A DNA stretch of 64,000 nucleotides from Kushneria marisflavi. Its GTDB lineage: Bacteria; Pseudomonadota; Gammaproteobacteria; Pseudomonadales; Halomonadaceae. Shown here one piece after another: positions 8,624-17,647 of this stretch (positions are counted from its first letter, which is position 1; every line of letters begins with the position of its first letter). The DNA is taken from assembly GCF_002157205.1 (NCBI RefSeq), contig NZ_CP021358.1, forward strand, positions 1,488,001 through 1,552,000, given 5' to 3'. The position numbers and the translations under genes are program-made. Under the pieces are notes generated by a model that was not told the DNA's origin, ran no database searches, and was given only the letters and a program-made list of their open reading frames with translations.

Positions 8624-9757
8624 TTAGCGCGTGAGCGGCACGCTGGCAAAGGTGGGCTCGCCCTGGGCGTGGACCAGCGACATCATCGCACTCGACATGG
8701 GCTCGCTGGAGGCCGGTTCGACCGCCACGATCTTGGCTGCACTGGCATTGCGGTCATACCAGACATTACTGCCCGAACGCTCGCCTCTGGGCGGCACGCC
8801 AAAGTATTCGCGATAGCATTTCGAGAAATGTGGCGTCGACACGAAACCACACACCGAGGCCACCTCGATGATCGACAGCGAGGTCTGCTTGAGCAACTGC
8901 CGTGCCCGCACCAGACGCAGCTTGAGGTAATAGCGCGATGGCGAGCAGTGCAGATAGCGCTGGAACAACCGCTCCAGCTGACGTCGGGAGACATTGACGT
9001 AGCGGGCCAGGGTGTCGAGTTCGATCGGCTCTTCGAGGTTGGACTCCATCAGCGCCACGATTTCCAGAAGCTTCGGCTGCGTGGTGCCCAGCACATGCTT
9101 GAGCGGTACGCGCTGATGATCCTGCTCGTTGCGCACCCGCTCACAGATGAACATCTCGGAGATACCGGCCGACAGCTCATGCCCATGATCGCGAGCGATC
9201 AGGTTCAGCATCATGTCCATCGGTGCCGTGCCACCGGAGGCCGTAAACCGATCACGATCGATCGAGAAAAGGCGCGTGGTGAGCGTGACGTTGGGGAAGG
9301 CTTCCTGCATTGAGGCCAGACACTCCCAGTGGATACTGGCCTCGTAGTGATCCAGCAGCCCCGCCTTGGCCAGCGCCCAGCTGCCCGTACAAATGGCGCC
9401 GATGCGTCGCAGCTGACGTGACTGCGCCTGCAGCCAGTGGGCGTGTTCGCGTGTCACGCTGTGCTGAGGCGCAACGCCCCCGCACACCACGACCCAGTCA
9501 AGCGACAGGGGGACGGTAATCGAAACATCCGGCGTGACCTGCAGACCATCGCTGGCACGCACCGGCGCGCCGTTGTGGGTCAGCGTATACCAGCGATACA
9601 GCTCACGACCGGCCAGCTGATTGGCCATGCGCAGCGGTTCGATCACCGAGGCCAGCGAAATCAGCGTGAAGTTATCAAGTAATAGGAAACCGATGGTTTG
9701 CGGCGTTGAAATGCCGCTGGCACCCGTGGAGGGGCCGGCCTTGTGGTCAGGTAACAT
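8624..9757 (-). CDS. gbdR: AraC-family activator of betaine catabolism, GbdR-like
   Basis: A 377-residue GlxA/GbdR-type regulator. The N-terminal half is a DJ-1/PfpI-like amidotransferase-fold sensor domain (from TIGFLLLDNFTLISLASVIEPLRMAN, with VCGGVAPQHSVTREH). The C-terminal 100 residues are an AraC helix-turn-helix domain (ARYVNVSRRQLERLFQRYL and IIEVASVCGFVSTPHFSKCYREYFG). GbdR activates glycine-betaine and dimethylglycine degradation genes in Pseudomonas, and its place directly upstream of the dgc operon supports the same role. Start 9757 follows GAGGAGG and fits the usual length; the frame continues open to 9859 without a ribosome site. Confidence 0.88.
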   Translation of the reverse strand: MLPDHKAGPSTGASGISTPQTIGFLLLDNFTLISLASVIEPLRMANQLAGRELYRWYTLTHNGAPVRASDGLQVTPDVSITVPLSLDWVVVCGGVAPQHSVTREHAHWLQAQSRQLRRIGAICTGSWALAKAGLLDHYEASIHWECLASMQEAFPNVTLTTRLFSIDRDRFTASGGTAPMDMMLNLIARDHGHELSAGISEMFICERVRNEQDHQRVPLKHVLGTTQPKLLEIVALMESNLEEPIELDTLARYVNVSRRQLERLFQRYLHCSPSRYYLKLRLVRARQLLKQTSLSIIEVASVCGFVSTPHFSKCYREYFGVPPRGERSGSNVWYDRNASAAKIVAVEPASSEPMSSAMMSLVHAQGEPTFASVPLTR

Positions 9758-9892
9758 GTCGTCATGCCTCCTCAATCGTATCCTGCTTTTGTAATTGTTT
9801 TGGCAGACTCGTTGGCGATCTGTCGAAAGCACGGTTGCCATGGCCTTATCATGCACCATTGCGGCTATAACAGTCGCCTCTTAATTTGTCGC

Positions 9893-9924
9893 TTATAGAT
9901 ACGTATACACGGTTTTATAGACAC
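9893..9924. promoter_or_regulatory. Direct repeat TTATAGAYAC upstream of gbdR
   Basis: TTATAGATAC (9893-9902) and TTATAGACAC (9915-9924) are same-orientation copies 22 bases apart, about two helical turns, in the AT-rich part of the 508-base gap between gbdR and the M20 gene. Spaced direct repeats are typical of AraC-family half-sites, so this may be a regulator site for gbdR. The rest of the gap (9758-10265) shows no recognisable gene, repeat or clear sigma-70 promoter. Confidence 0.3.
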
Positions 9925-10265
9925 TGTATCGCCCTCCAATAGTTGGAAATGTCGCTCTCAAAACAATCAATGTCGCAACACGGGCACCCATGACGCGCTG
10001 AAACCGGACGCGACACAGGGTTACACATCAGAGATCACTCCTGACACATCAGGGCCGATGAAAAATCTCCCTGAAACCCCGTCAATACAGGTGGCCAAAA
10101 TCGAGAAAGCGCGGCGAAGGAGAAGACGAACGCAGGCAGGGTGTTGATTGAACATTCAGAGGGACTGTTGACCCAGAGGCAACAAAACGAACCTCAAACG
10201 GTCTTTTGGTTGCGCTGACTTCTTCTCATGATGAAAACCTCATCATGACAATAATGGAGCGCCCC

Positions 10266-11432
10266 ATGTTTACCCCCGAAGAGATCCAGGCTGCCATCGA
10301 ATTACGCCACGAACTCCACCGCCATCCCGAACTGCGTTTCAGAGAGTTCAGAACCGCCGAGCGCATTGCCGGACTTTTGGAGCAAAAAGGGTATGAAGTC
10401 ACCCGGGGCATCGCGGGGACAGGCGTTGTGGCCCTGCTGGAGACGGGACGGCCCGGGCCTGTGGTGGCGCTACGCGCCGACATGGACGCGCTCCCCATTG
10501 TAGAGGTCTCCGACCACGATCACGTGTCGCAAACCCCGGGCGTCATGCACGCCTGCGGTCATGACGGCCATACGGCCGCGCTGATGCTGGCAGCCGATGC
10601 CCTGATGCGACTGCGCGATCAGCTTTGTGGCACGGTCAAACTGATCTTCCAGCCTGCTGAAGAAGGCGGCAATGGCGCGGACAAAATGATTCAGGAAGGC
10701 GTGCTGGAGAACCCGAGCGTCGATTATATCTTCGGGTTTCATAACCGCCCCGGCTTTGACACCGGCGAAGTCTTCGTCAAGTCAGGCTCGGCCATGGGCG
10801 GCAACGATACCTTTGAACTGATCCTGTTCGGTCAGTCGGGACACGCCGCCATGCCCCACCTGGCCGTCGACCCGATCTATCTGGGCGGCTCAATCATTCA
10901 GCAGCTGCAGGGCGTTGTGGCCCGTAACAAGTCGCCACTTCATTCAGGGGTCATTACCGTTTCCACCTTTCATGCCGGTGATGCCGCCAATGTGATCCCC
11001 GCCTCGGCACAGCTGACCCTCAACATCCGAAGCGACCGGGAAGCCTCACGCCAGGTGCTGATCCAGCAGATGCAGGCCACGATCGAAGGCCTTTGCAGCG
11101 CGGCCGGCGCCACATACACGCTGACGCCCATCCATCAGATCCCCCCACTCGTCAACGATGCCCACTGGAGTCAACGGGTCGTTGAGGTGGCAGGTCAGCG
11201 CAGGCTGGGCACACGCGTGCGATCGCTTGATGAAATGCCGACCATGGGCGCAGAGGACTTTGCCTTCTACCTGCAGCAAGTTCCCGGCTGTTTCTTCTTT
11301 GTAGGCAACGGCGCGGACAGCGTCTATCTGCACAACGATCGCTACGACTTCAACGACGACATTCTTGAGGTGGCCGCAAGCGTACATGTCGCCATGGTGG
11401 AAGACATTCTGGCCGTGACCTCGGAGCACTAG
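10266..11432 (+). CDS. M20-family amidohydrolase (aminoacylase/hippurate hydrolase type)
   Basis: A 388-residue cytoplasmic zinc/manganese amidohydrolase. Metal-ligand motifs are visible: HACGHDGHTA, PAEEGGNGA, FGFHNRPG, and MGAEDFAFYL near the end. Family members hydrolyse N-acyl amino acids, hippurate or p-aminobenzoyl-glutamate; the substrate cannot be read from sequence. It precedes an AbgT-family transporter by 92 bases, a common pairing in which the transporter imports an acyl-amino acid and the hydrolase splits it. I start it at 10266 (MFTPEEIQ) because GGAG lies 6 bases upstream; in-frame ATGs also occur at 10245 and 10254. Confidence 0.85.
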   Translation: MFTPEEIQAAIELRHELHRHPELRFREFRTAERIAGLLEQKGYEVTRGIAGTGVVALLETGRPGPVVALRADMDALPIVEVSDHDHVSQTPGVMHACGHDGHTAALMLAADALMRLRDQLCGTVKLIFQPAEEGGNGADKMIQEGVLENPSVDYIFGFHNRPGFDTGEVFVKSGSAMGGNDTFELILFGQSGHAAMPHLAVDPIYLGGSIIQQLQGVVARNKSPLHSGVITVSTFHAGDAANVIPASAQLTLNIRSDREASRQVLIQQMQATIEGLCSAAGATYTLTPIHQIPPLVNDAHWSQRVVEVAGQRRLGTRVRSLDEMPTMGAEDFAFYLQQVPGCFFFVGNGADSVYLHNDRYDFNDDILEVAASVHVAMVEDILAVTSEH

Positions 11433-11445
11433 CCCGCACGCTTTC

Positions 11446-11511
11446 GTGACAGTGACAGTGACAGTCTGAGTGACAACAACCGTCTGAATGACAACAACAA
11501 CCTGAATGACA
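11446..11511 (+). repeat. Short tandem repeats between the amidohydrolase and abgT-like genes
   Basis: Three perfect GTGACA units (11446-11463) are followed by imperfect copies of GTCTGARTGACAACAAC and a partial TGAATGACAC. They fill almost the whole 92-base gap between two cotranscribed genes. No stem is formed. It may be a slippage-prone spacer that sets the distance to the next ribosome site (AAGGGAT at about 11513). Confidence 0.7.
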
Positions 11512-11524
11512 CAAGGGATCACCC

Positions 11525-13030
11525 ATGAAAGGCATGCTTAACGTCGTGGAACGTGTAGGCAACAAACTGCCTCACCCCTTTATTCTCTTCATCATTTTGT
11601 CCGGCCTGATCATTGTGCTGTCGGCCCTGCTCTCAGCCCTGGGCATCTCGGCGGTCAATCCGGAAAGCAACGCCGAAGTGTCGGTGCGCAGCCTTTTGTC
11701 CGGGGATGGCATCGTGTTCATGCTGACCAGCATGGTGGACAACTTTGTCGGCTTTCCGCCGCTCGGGCTGATTCTGGTGGTCATGTTCGGGATTGGCCTT
11801 GCCGACAAGGTCGGGCTGATGTCGACCCTGATGCAGGTCAGCGTGGCCAAGGCGCCGCCCTCCCTGCTGACCTTCTGCGTGTTCATGGCCGGCATCTGCG
11901 GCAGCATCGCCTCCGATGCCAACTACCTCATCCTGATTCCGCTGGCCGCCATGGTGTATCAGGCCGTGGGCCGTCATCCGCTGGCCGGGGCCGCAGCGGC
12001 CTATGCCGCGGCAGGCGCCGGGTTCGACGCAAGTCTGTTCGTGACTGCCGGTGATGCGCTGTTTGCCGGAATTACCACCGATGCCGCGCGCATTATCGAC
12101 AGCGATGCCTATATCTCACCGATCGACAACTACTACTTCGTCGCCTGCTCGGTGTTTGTACTGGCCCTGATCGGCACGCTGCTGATCGATTACGTGGTAG
12201 AGCCGCGCCTGCGTCGTACCCAGCCGCTGAACACCCTGCGCATGAGCGAGGTACAGCTCAAGACGCTCAATGACGATGAGAAACGCGGGCTTAAAAGGGT
12301 CGGCCTGATCACGCTGGTCTACTTCGCCCTGATCGTGCTGGCCGTACTGCCGACTGGCTCGCCGCTGCGCAATGCCGAAGGCGGTCTGATCCCGTCCCCC
12401 TTCCTCAAATCCTTCGTGCCCCTGCTGTTTGGCTACTTCGTGGCCATCGGCCTGACCTATGGACTGTGTACCGGTGCGATCAAAAAGGCCCGCGACGTTC
12501 CAGGGTTCATGGCCGAATCAGCACGGGATCTGGCGCCAACGCTGGTGCTGTTCTTTGCCATCTCCCAGTTCATTGCCTACTTCAAATGGTCGGAACTGGG
12601 TCAATTCATCGCCATCGAAGGCTCAAACGTTCTGGAACATACCGGCTTTACCGGCGTACCGCTGGTCATCGCCTTTATCCTGATGGCCACCACGCTCAAT
12701 ATCTTCATGACCAGCGGTTCGGCGCAGTGGGCGCTCATGGCGCCGGTGTTCGTGCCGATGCTGATGCTGCTGGATTTCAATCCCGCCTTCGTGCTGGCCA
12801 TGTTCCGTATCGGCGACTCCTCCACCAACATCATCTCCCCGATGAGCCCCTACTTTTCAGTGGCACTGGTGTACATGCAGCGCTACAAGCCTGACCTGGG
12901 GCTGGGCACGCTGATGGCCACCATGCTGCCGCTCTCCATGGGCTTTCTGCTGATCTGGACGCTGTTTTTGTTGTTCTGGATGTGGATGGGGCTGCCCTTC
13001 GGTCCGGGCATTTACATGATGTCGCCCTGA
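11525..13030 (+). CDS. AbgT-family transporter
   Basis: A 501-residue inner-membrane protein of the AbgT family, related to the p-aminobenzoyl-glutamate importer AbgT and the exporter MtrF. It has about a dozen hydrophobic helices and the family-like stretches GKLPHPFILFIILSGL near the start (written NKLPHPFI here), AGICGSIASDANYLILIPLAA, and FMTSGSAQWALMAPVFVPM followed by RIGDSSTNIISPMSPYF. The upstream M20 hydrolase suggests uptake of an acylated amino acid, but AbgT proteins can also export sulfonamides, so direction and substrate stay open. The gene ends 10 bases from the convergent LysR gene. Confidence 0.88.
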   Translation: MKGMLNVVERVGNKLPHPFILFIILSGLIIVLSALLSALGISAVNPESNAEVSVRSLLSGDGIVFMLTSMVDNFVGFPPLGLILVVMFGIGLADKVGLMSTLMQVSVAKAPPSLLTFCVFMAGICGSIASDANYLILIPLAAMVYQAVGRHPLAGAAAAYAAAGAGFDASLFVTAGDALFAGITTDAARIIDSDAYISPIDNYYFVACSVFVLALIGTLLIDYVVEPRLRRTQPLNTLRMSEVQLKTLNDDEKRGLKRVGLITLVYFALIVLAVLPTGSPLRNAEGGLIPSPFLKSFVPLLFGYFVAIGLTYGLCTGAIKKARDVPGFMAESARDLAPTLVLFFAISQFIAYFKWSELGQFIAIEGSNVLEHTGFTGVPLVIAFILMATTLNIFMTSGSAQWALMAPVFVPMLMLLDFNPAFVLAMFRIGDSSTNIISPMSPYFSVALVYMQRYKPDLGLGTLMATMLPLSMGFLLIWTLFLLFWMWMGLPFGPGIYMMSP

Positions 13031-13039
13031 CCCGGACGC

Positions 13040-13942
13040 TCAGCGCATCGAGGTCATCAACTTCCAGAGATAGTCGGCCGCCGGCGATAGGCGGCGGCCG
13101 GCACGCCGGACCAGATTGCCGCAGGTATCCTGAGCGGCCGGATGATCCACCGGCAGGGCACACAACCTTCCAGCATCAATATCCTGTCCGGCCGCCGTTT
13201 TCGTCATGAACGCGATACCGATACCGGCGATCGCCAGGCGCCTGGCCGTGGAGTGCAGATTGCAGCGATAGGCCGGCGTCACGATCCGCTGCTCCGATCG
13301 AAACAGGCTTTCGACAAACATCTGCGAGCCTGACCCCGGCGGCAGGAAGATCAGCTTCTGTGTCGACAGGGCTTCAAGGGAGACGCAGCTTCCCGAGGCC
13401 AGCGGGTGATGAGGCGACATCAGGGCGCACAGCGGCCCGCGCGAGAAGGTGTGACGCACGAGTCGCGGGTCGGTTTCAGGCCCGTAGGTAATGGCGATAT
13501 CCACCTCATCCGCCAGCACCATTTCATGCGGCTCACGCGGATAGTAAATACCGCTGAGCAACTCGATGAACACCTCCGGATACTGTGCCGCCACCCGGGT
13601 CAGCACCGAATCGACCAGACTCTCCACGAAGCCCTCTCCCACGGCCACAACCACCTTGCCGGCGCGACGATGGCGCAACCGCGCCAGAGAGTGTTCAAGC
13701 TCCTTGTCCAGCTGGCGACGCGTCATGTGATTGTCCACCACCGTGCGTCCCGCCTCGGTCAGTGACAGGTAGCGACCGTTACGCTCCATGACCGGCATGC
13801 CAATATCACGCTCAAGCTCCCGCAGCTGCCGACTGACCACCGAAGGGTTGATGCCCATGTGCTCGGCTGCCGCCCGCACGCTGCCACATTCGGCCACCAT
13901 GAAAAGATATTCCGAGCGCCGCCCGATCCGATCCAGCCCCAT
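13040..13942 (-). CDS. LysR-family transcriptional regulator
   Basis: A 300-residue LysR-type regulator. Residues 8-66 form the winged helix-turn-helix (SVRAAAEHMGINPSVVSRQLRELE), followed by a type-2 periplasmic-binding-like effector domain (VVAVGEGFVESLVDSVLTRVAAQYP). It is convergent with the AbgT-like gene and divergent from the arginase-family gene, with 177 bases between the two starts. LysR proteins often control the divergent gene, so the arginase-like gene is the more likely target, and the amidohydrolase/AbgT pair is a second candidate. Confidence 0.87.
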   Translation of the reverse strand: MGLDRIGRRSEYLFMVAECGSVRAAAEHMGINPSVVSRQLRELERDIGMPVMERNGRYLSLTEAGRTVVDNHMTRRQLDKELEHSLARLRHRRAGKVVVAVGEGFVESLVDSVLTRVAAQYPEVFIELLSGIYYPREPHEMVLADEVDIAITYGPETDPRLVRHTFSRGPLCALMSPHHPLASGSCVSLEALSTQKLIFLPPGSGSQMFVESLFRSEQRIVTPAYRCNLHSTARRLAIAGIGIAFMTKTAAGQDIDAGRLCALPVDHPAAQDTCGNLVRRAGRRLSPAADYLWKLMTSMR

Positions 13943-14119
13943 GGCATTTCCCTGTTGGTTTATTGACTACTCTTTGGCCATTGGTACGGCAATGTAACCT
14001 GTCCCCCTGCGACGCCACATCATATGACAAACCGGAAAGGCAACGTCATTTGCCTGAGTAGCTGAGCGGTGCAGGCGCATCATGACCTCAATGCATCCAT
14101 CAAGGGCCTTTCAAGATTC

Positions 14120-15046
14120 ATGAACCTCATTTTGGCACCCTCCAACCTTGGCCTTCGCTCACAATGGAATGGTCATGAGCCAGGCACATGGCGAGCCCCT
14201 TTTGCACTGATCAAGGCCGGTTTACTGGAGGCTCTTGACTCTCCGAAGCTGACCGAGCTTCCAAGGCCCAGATACCGTGCGGCCCCGCAACAGGGCACGC
14301 AATTGCTCAACGGTCATGAAATGCGAACATTCAACCTTCGGCTTGCCGAGCTGGTGGAGCAGTATTACCGACAGGATGAGTTTGTGCTGGTGATCGGGGG
14401 AGACTGCTCCATCCTGCTCGGCGCGCTCGCAGGCGCGCGTCGAATGGGTCAGCTCTCGCTGCTCCATATCGATGGACACAGTGACTTTCGCCATCCGGGA
14501 AATGACAACACGGGGCAGACGGCAGGCGCGGCTGCCGGCATGGATCTTGCGCTGGCCACCGGCCGGGGCGAAGCACTGGGGACGAGTTGGCCGGATATCT
14601 CCGGCCCTCTGGTCGAGGATCGCAACGTCATTCAGCTTGGCGAGCGCGAAAATCGGGATGCGGATTTTGCGTGGCCGGATGTCAACGATACTGACATCAC
14701 GCGCATCGATGTGTTTGAGGCCGATCGTCTGGGTGCCACCGGCATTATTGAGATCATTGATCAGGCGCTCGCGCGACAGCCCGATAAAGGGTTCTGGATA
14801 CACCTTGATGTCGACGTTCTCGACCAGGGCATCATGCCTGCCGTGGATTCTCCGGGCACCCCCGGCATCGACCCGGAAACCCTCCTCTCTGTTCTGAAAC
14901 GATTCGCTCCCGATTTACGCTGCATCGGTATGACAGTGACTGTCTTCGATCCCGACCTTGATCCCGACGGCCATTACGCTTCAAGAATCGTCGAGATGCT
15001 GGCTCGAATTCCCTTTGGGTCGCGCCGCATCACTCCCTACGAGTGA
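14120..15046 (+). CDS. Arginase/agmatinase-family ureohydrolase
   Basis: A 308-residue protein of the arginase superfamily. The metal-binding blocks are present: VIGGDCS (usual GGDHS), LLHIDGHSDF (usual DAHxD) and HLDVDVLDQGIMPAVDSPG. The first manganese-ligand histidine is cysteine here (TGC at 14405-14407), and the second block has glycine in place of alanine. Family members hydrolyse arginine, agmatine, guanidinobutyrate or formiminoglutamate; this divergent motif set makes the substrate uncertain. The start at 14120 gives the usual MNLILAPSNLG opening; an ATG at 14069 would add 17 residues and neither has a strong ribosome site. Confidence 0.8.
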   Translation: MNLILAPSNLGLRSQWNGHEPGTWRAPFALIKAGLLEALDSPKLTELPRPRYRAAPQQGTQLLNGHEMRTFNLRLAELVEQYYRQDEFVLVIGGDCSILLGALAGARRMGQLSLLHIDGHSDFRHPGNDNTGQTAGAAAGMDLALATGRGEALGTSWPDISGPLVEDRNVIQLGERENRDADFAWPDVNDTDITRIDVFEADRLGATGIIEIIDQALARQPDKGFWIHLDVDVLDQGIMPAVDSPGTPGIDPETLLSVLKRFAPDLRCIGMTVTVFDPDLDPDGHYASRIVEMLARIPFGSRRITPYE

Positions 15047-15099
15047 TCACAACCGACCACGGAGTTCTCGGAAGCATTCGTTATCGCTTCTTTAACAGA

Positions 15100-15633
15100 T
15101 CAATGGACAACGGCCTGAACGAACTGGTCCATCTCCTTCGGATGGCACAGGCGAACGAATCGAATATGCCGGTACTGCGGGTCTGCCATGGCCGCCACGT
15201 AACGCCTTCGATTGCGTGGCCAGGCCTTGAGGGTCCAGAGCAGAATGGAGTCACGGCTGAAAAAGGTTTTTCTGAAGCTTTCCCGGTTGCCGGTGCCGGG
15301 CCACAGTTCCTGCTGCGTCCAGGCGCGCCGGACAGCGCGAGTCACGGCCTGTGTCATCGTGCGCCAGAACCCCGTATCGACCCAGATGACCATGTCTACC
15401 TCGCGCCATTTGATGCCACGCGTGCGATCGAAGTTGCCATCCAGCACCCAGCCGGGCGAAGCGGTCAGTGCCGTTTCAAGTGCTTTAAACAACTGAGCAT
15501 CAGGCCTTTCCTGCCAGTCCGGCAGCCAGAGCAGCGCATCCATTTCGATATGTGGCAGCGACAGCGCCTCGCTCAGCCGGCGTGCCAGCGTGCTTTTGCC
15601 GGCACCGCTGGTGCCGACCACGTTGATTTTCAT
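15100..15633 (-). CDS. Small P-loop NTPase (adenylate kinase/FlaR-like)
   Basis: A 177-residue protein with a Walker A motif at the N-terminus (VVGTSGAGKSTLA). It then has the pattern of the adenylate-kinase-like topology-modulation (FlaR) family: HIEMDALLWLPDWQERP, WVLDGNFDRTRGIKWREVDMVIWVD, and a basic C-terminal helix region. Such proteins are annotated as putative nucleoside or shikimate-like kinases with unknown substrate. Start 15633 is favoured because the P-loop then begins six residues in; a frame from 15654 adds seven. It is convergent with the arginase-like gene. Confidence 0.75.
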   Translation of the reverse strand: MKINVVGTSGAGKSTLARRLSEALSLPHIEMDALLWLPDWQERPDAQLFKALETALTASPGWVLDGNFDRTRGIKWREVDMVIWVDTGFWRTMTQAVTRAVRRAWTQQELWPGTGNRESFRKTFFSRDSILLWTLKAWPRNRRRYVAAMADPQYRHIRFVRLCHPKEMDQFVQAVVH

Positions 15634-15707
15634 AATCTTGCCACTGCCTTCCATGCGGTATAAACGGCTTTAAATAGCCGATATCTGCCCGTCGAATATG
15701 GCCTGAG

Positions 15708-16765
15708 TCAAAGCGGCCAGGTCATGCAAAACGCACTGCCCCGCAGTCCTGAAGGCTGGCAAAATGCCCTGCCGCCGTGCGCCTCTGCAATCGCCTTGAC
15801 CACGGCCAGCCCCAGACCGCTGCCACCGCTTTTGCGTGAGCGTGAGGGGTCGCCACGACGAAAGGCCTCGAATAGATCCTGGGCCTGCGTCATGTCGATG
15901 CCGGGGCCGGCATCCTCGACGGCCATATGACAATGATCCCCGAGCGATAGAGGCGCACGTGTAGCTCGCCCGGCTCGGCATGCTGCAGGGTATTTTCCAG
16001 TAACGCCATCAATGCCTGACGCATCCTTATCGGGTCGCACGTCACCTTCAGGCCCGCCTCGAAATCACGGCGCAGACGAAATCCCCTTGCCGCCAGCGGC
16101 TCAGCGAAAGCCTGCAGCACACTGCCAAGCTCTCGGGCCAGATCCACTTCGACCGGCTGCAACTCCAGATGGCCACTGTCGTTGAGACTCAATACCCGCA
16201 GATCCTCGATCAGCCGGTTCAGCCCTTCCACCTGACGCAGCAACCCTTCAAACAGTTCGCTGCTGGGCGTAAAAACGCCTTCCGACAGCCCCTGCAGGCG
16301 TCCGCGCAGAATGGTCACCGGTGTGCGCAGCTCATGGGCGATGGCCGCGTTCCAGAACTCGCGCTCCCGGGTCATGCTCTGCAGACGTTCAGCCATGGTA
16401 TTGAAATCGCGCACCAGCTGCGCCGTTTCTCCCATGGACCGCTCATCCATTCGAGCCCGGGCCGTCAGTTTGCCCTGGGCCACTTCACGCAGGCTGTGCG
16501 CTACCGAATTCAGCGGGGTGAGCAGGCGTCGTGATAGACGAATGGCGACGAACACCGCTATCCCAAGCGCAGAAACAGTGGTACAGACGATCCATGCCAG
16601 CTCGACCCGGGATGGCATCCAGCTACTGGAGATGCTGTCGGGCAGATAGACCGTGGCGATGGCGTAGAACACGTAGGAGCCGAACACGGCAATGAAGATG
16701 ATGCCCAGCGCCATCACGGCCAGAGACTGAATGATCTGACGGCGCAGACCAGGCCTGCGTTTCAT
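15708..16765 (-). pseudogene. BaeS-like sensor histidine kinase, frameshifted in the ATPase domain
   Basis: The first frame (16765 to 15890) encodes two membrane helices around a short periplasmic loop, a HAMP segment, the H-box with H144 (AIAHELRTPV) and the N-box region (MRQALMALLENTLQHAEPG). At about 15938-15941 the frame should read a five-base G run but has four (CCCC on the plus strand). The G-box half (VEDAGPGID, SRKSGGSGLGLAVVKAIAEAHGG) therefore continues in another frame to a stop at 15708. Joined, it is a normal-length kinase of about 350 residues. It overlaps the regulator gene by ATGA. Either this is a recent inactivating deletion or a sequencing error. Confidence 0.8.
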
Positions 16766-17487
16766 GAGTCGCTGCCGAAACGATAGCCCACGCCCCAGAC
16801 ACTGGCTGGAACCCCCTGGATGTCCAGGGCTTCGAGCTTTTTGCGCAACTTGCTGACGTGGCTATCCACCGTGCGCTCCTGGGTATCGCCCTCGGGCAGA
16901 CAATGCACCAGTAGCTCCGCTCGGCTGAACACGCGTCTGGGCGTACGCATCAAACAGGCGAGCAGCTTGAATTCCGTCAGGGTCAGGCTCAGCGCTTGCA
17001 TCTCTCCTCCCCTGGAGATGCTGGCTTCGTGACTTTCCAGATCCACCAGAAACGGGCCGACGCGCAGAGTCTGCGATGAAGACGACCGGCTTATCCGGCT
17101 GCGCCGCAGCACGGCCTGGACCCGAGCGACCACTTCAGCCGGGTTGAAGGGTTTGACCACGTAGTCATCCGCCCCCAGACGCAGCCCCATCAGTTTATCG
17201 ATGTCCTGATCGAGCGCGGTGAGCATGATCACGGGGGTCTCTCCCCTGGCGCGTACTTCGCTGAGCACCTTCCAGCCGTCGATATGTGGCATCTGAACAT
17301 CCAGCAGCATCAGATCCGGCTTGAGCGACTGATGCATGGCCAGAACTTCACGCCCATCCACGGCGTGCTGAGTGCGCAGCCCGCTGCGCTGCAGATAGGC
17401 CGCAAGAATGTCGGCAATTTCGGTTTCATCCTCGGCGATCAGTATCAGTGCCGAAGCAGGAGGCGCATGGCTGATGCGTTCGGACAT
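16762..17487 (-). CDS. OmpR-family response regulator, BaeR-like
   Basis: A 241-residue response regulator. The receiver domain (residues 14-130) has the acidic pair in LIAEDE, the phospho-acceptor D63 in LLDVQMP, and K in VVKPF. The C-terminal winged helix has the OmpR pattern (LSLTLTEFKLLACLMRTPRRVFSRAELL and RTVDSHVSKLRKKLEALD). Length and neighbours resemble E. coli BaeR, which controls RND efflux genes; here the gene is divergent from an RND pump. The start is uncertain: 17487 gives BaeR-like length, but ATG at 17535 has a better placed GGAG. Confidence 0.86.
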   Translation of the reverse strand: MSERISHAPPASALILIAEDETEIADILAAYLQRSGLRTQHAVDGREVLAMHQSLKPDLMLLDVQMPHIDGWKVLSEVRARGETPVIMLTALDQDIDKLMGLRLGADDYVVKPFNPAEVVARVQAVLRRSRISRSSSSQTLRVGPFLVDLESHEASISRGGEMQALSLTLTEFKLLACLMRTPRRVFSRAELLVHCLPEGDTQERTVDSHVSKLRKKLEALDIQGVPASVWGVGYRFGSDS

Positions 17488-17647
17488 GAGCAGGCTCGAT
17501 AAAGGGGAGGGGGTCAAATTTATCGCACCCTCCATGCTTTCTCCATGAAGCCTCGAACCATTCGCAATAACACTGCCTCAGACTATCCCCTGAATCCTTT
17601 TGGGTGGCCGCCGGGCGCGCCAACCCCTTGATCGAGGTAGAGGTGGC

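Noticed and set aside
9758..10265. A riboswitch or small RNA in the gbdR/amidohydrolase gap
   Set aside because: No conserved structure or terminator was visible in the 508 bases.
15708..16040. A separate small ATPase-domain gene downstream of the sensor kinase
   Set aside because: It begins out of frame inside the kinase and supplies exactly the missing G-box half, so it is the frameshifted remainder.
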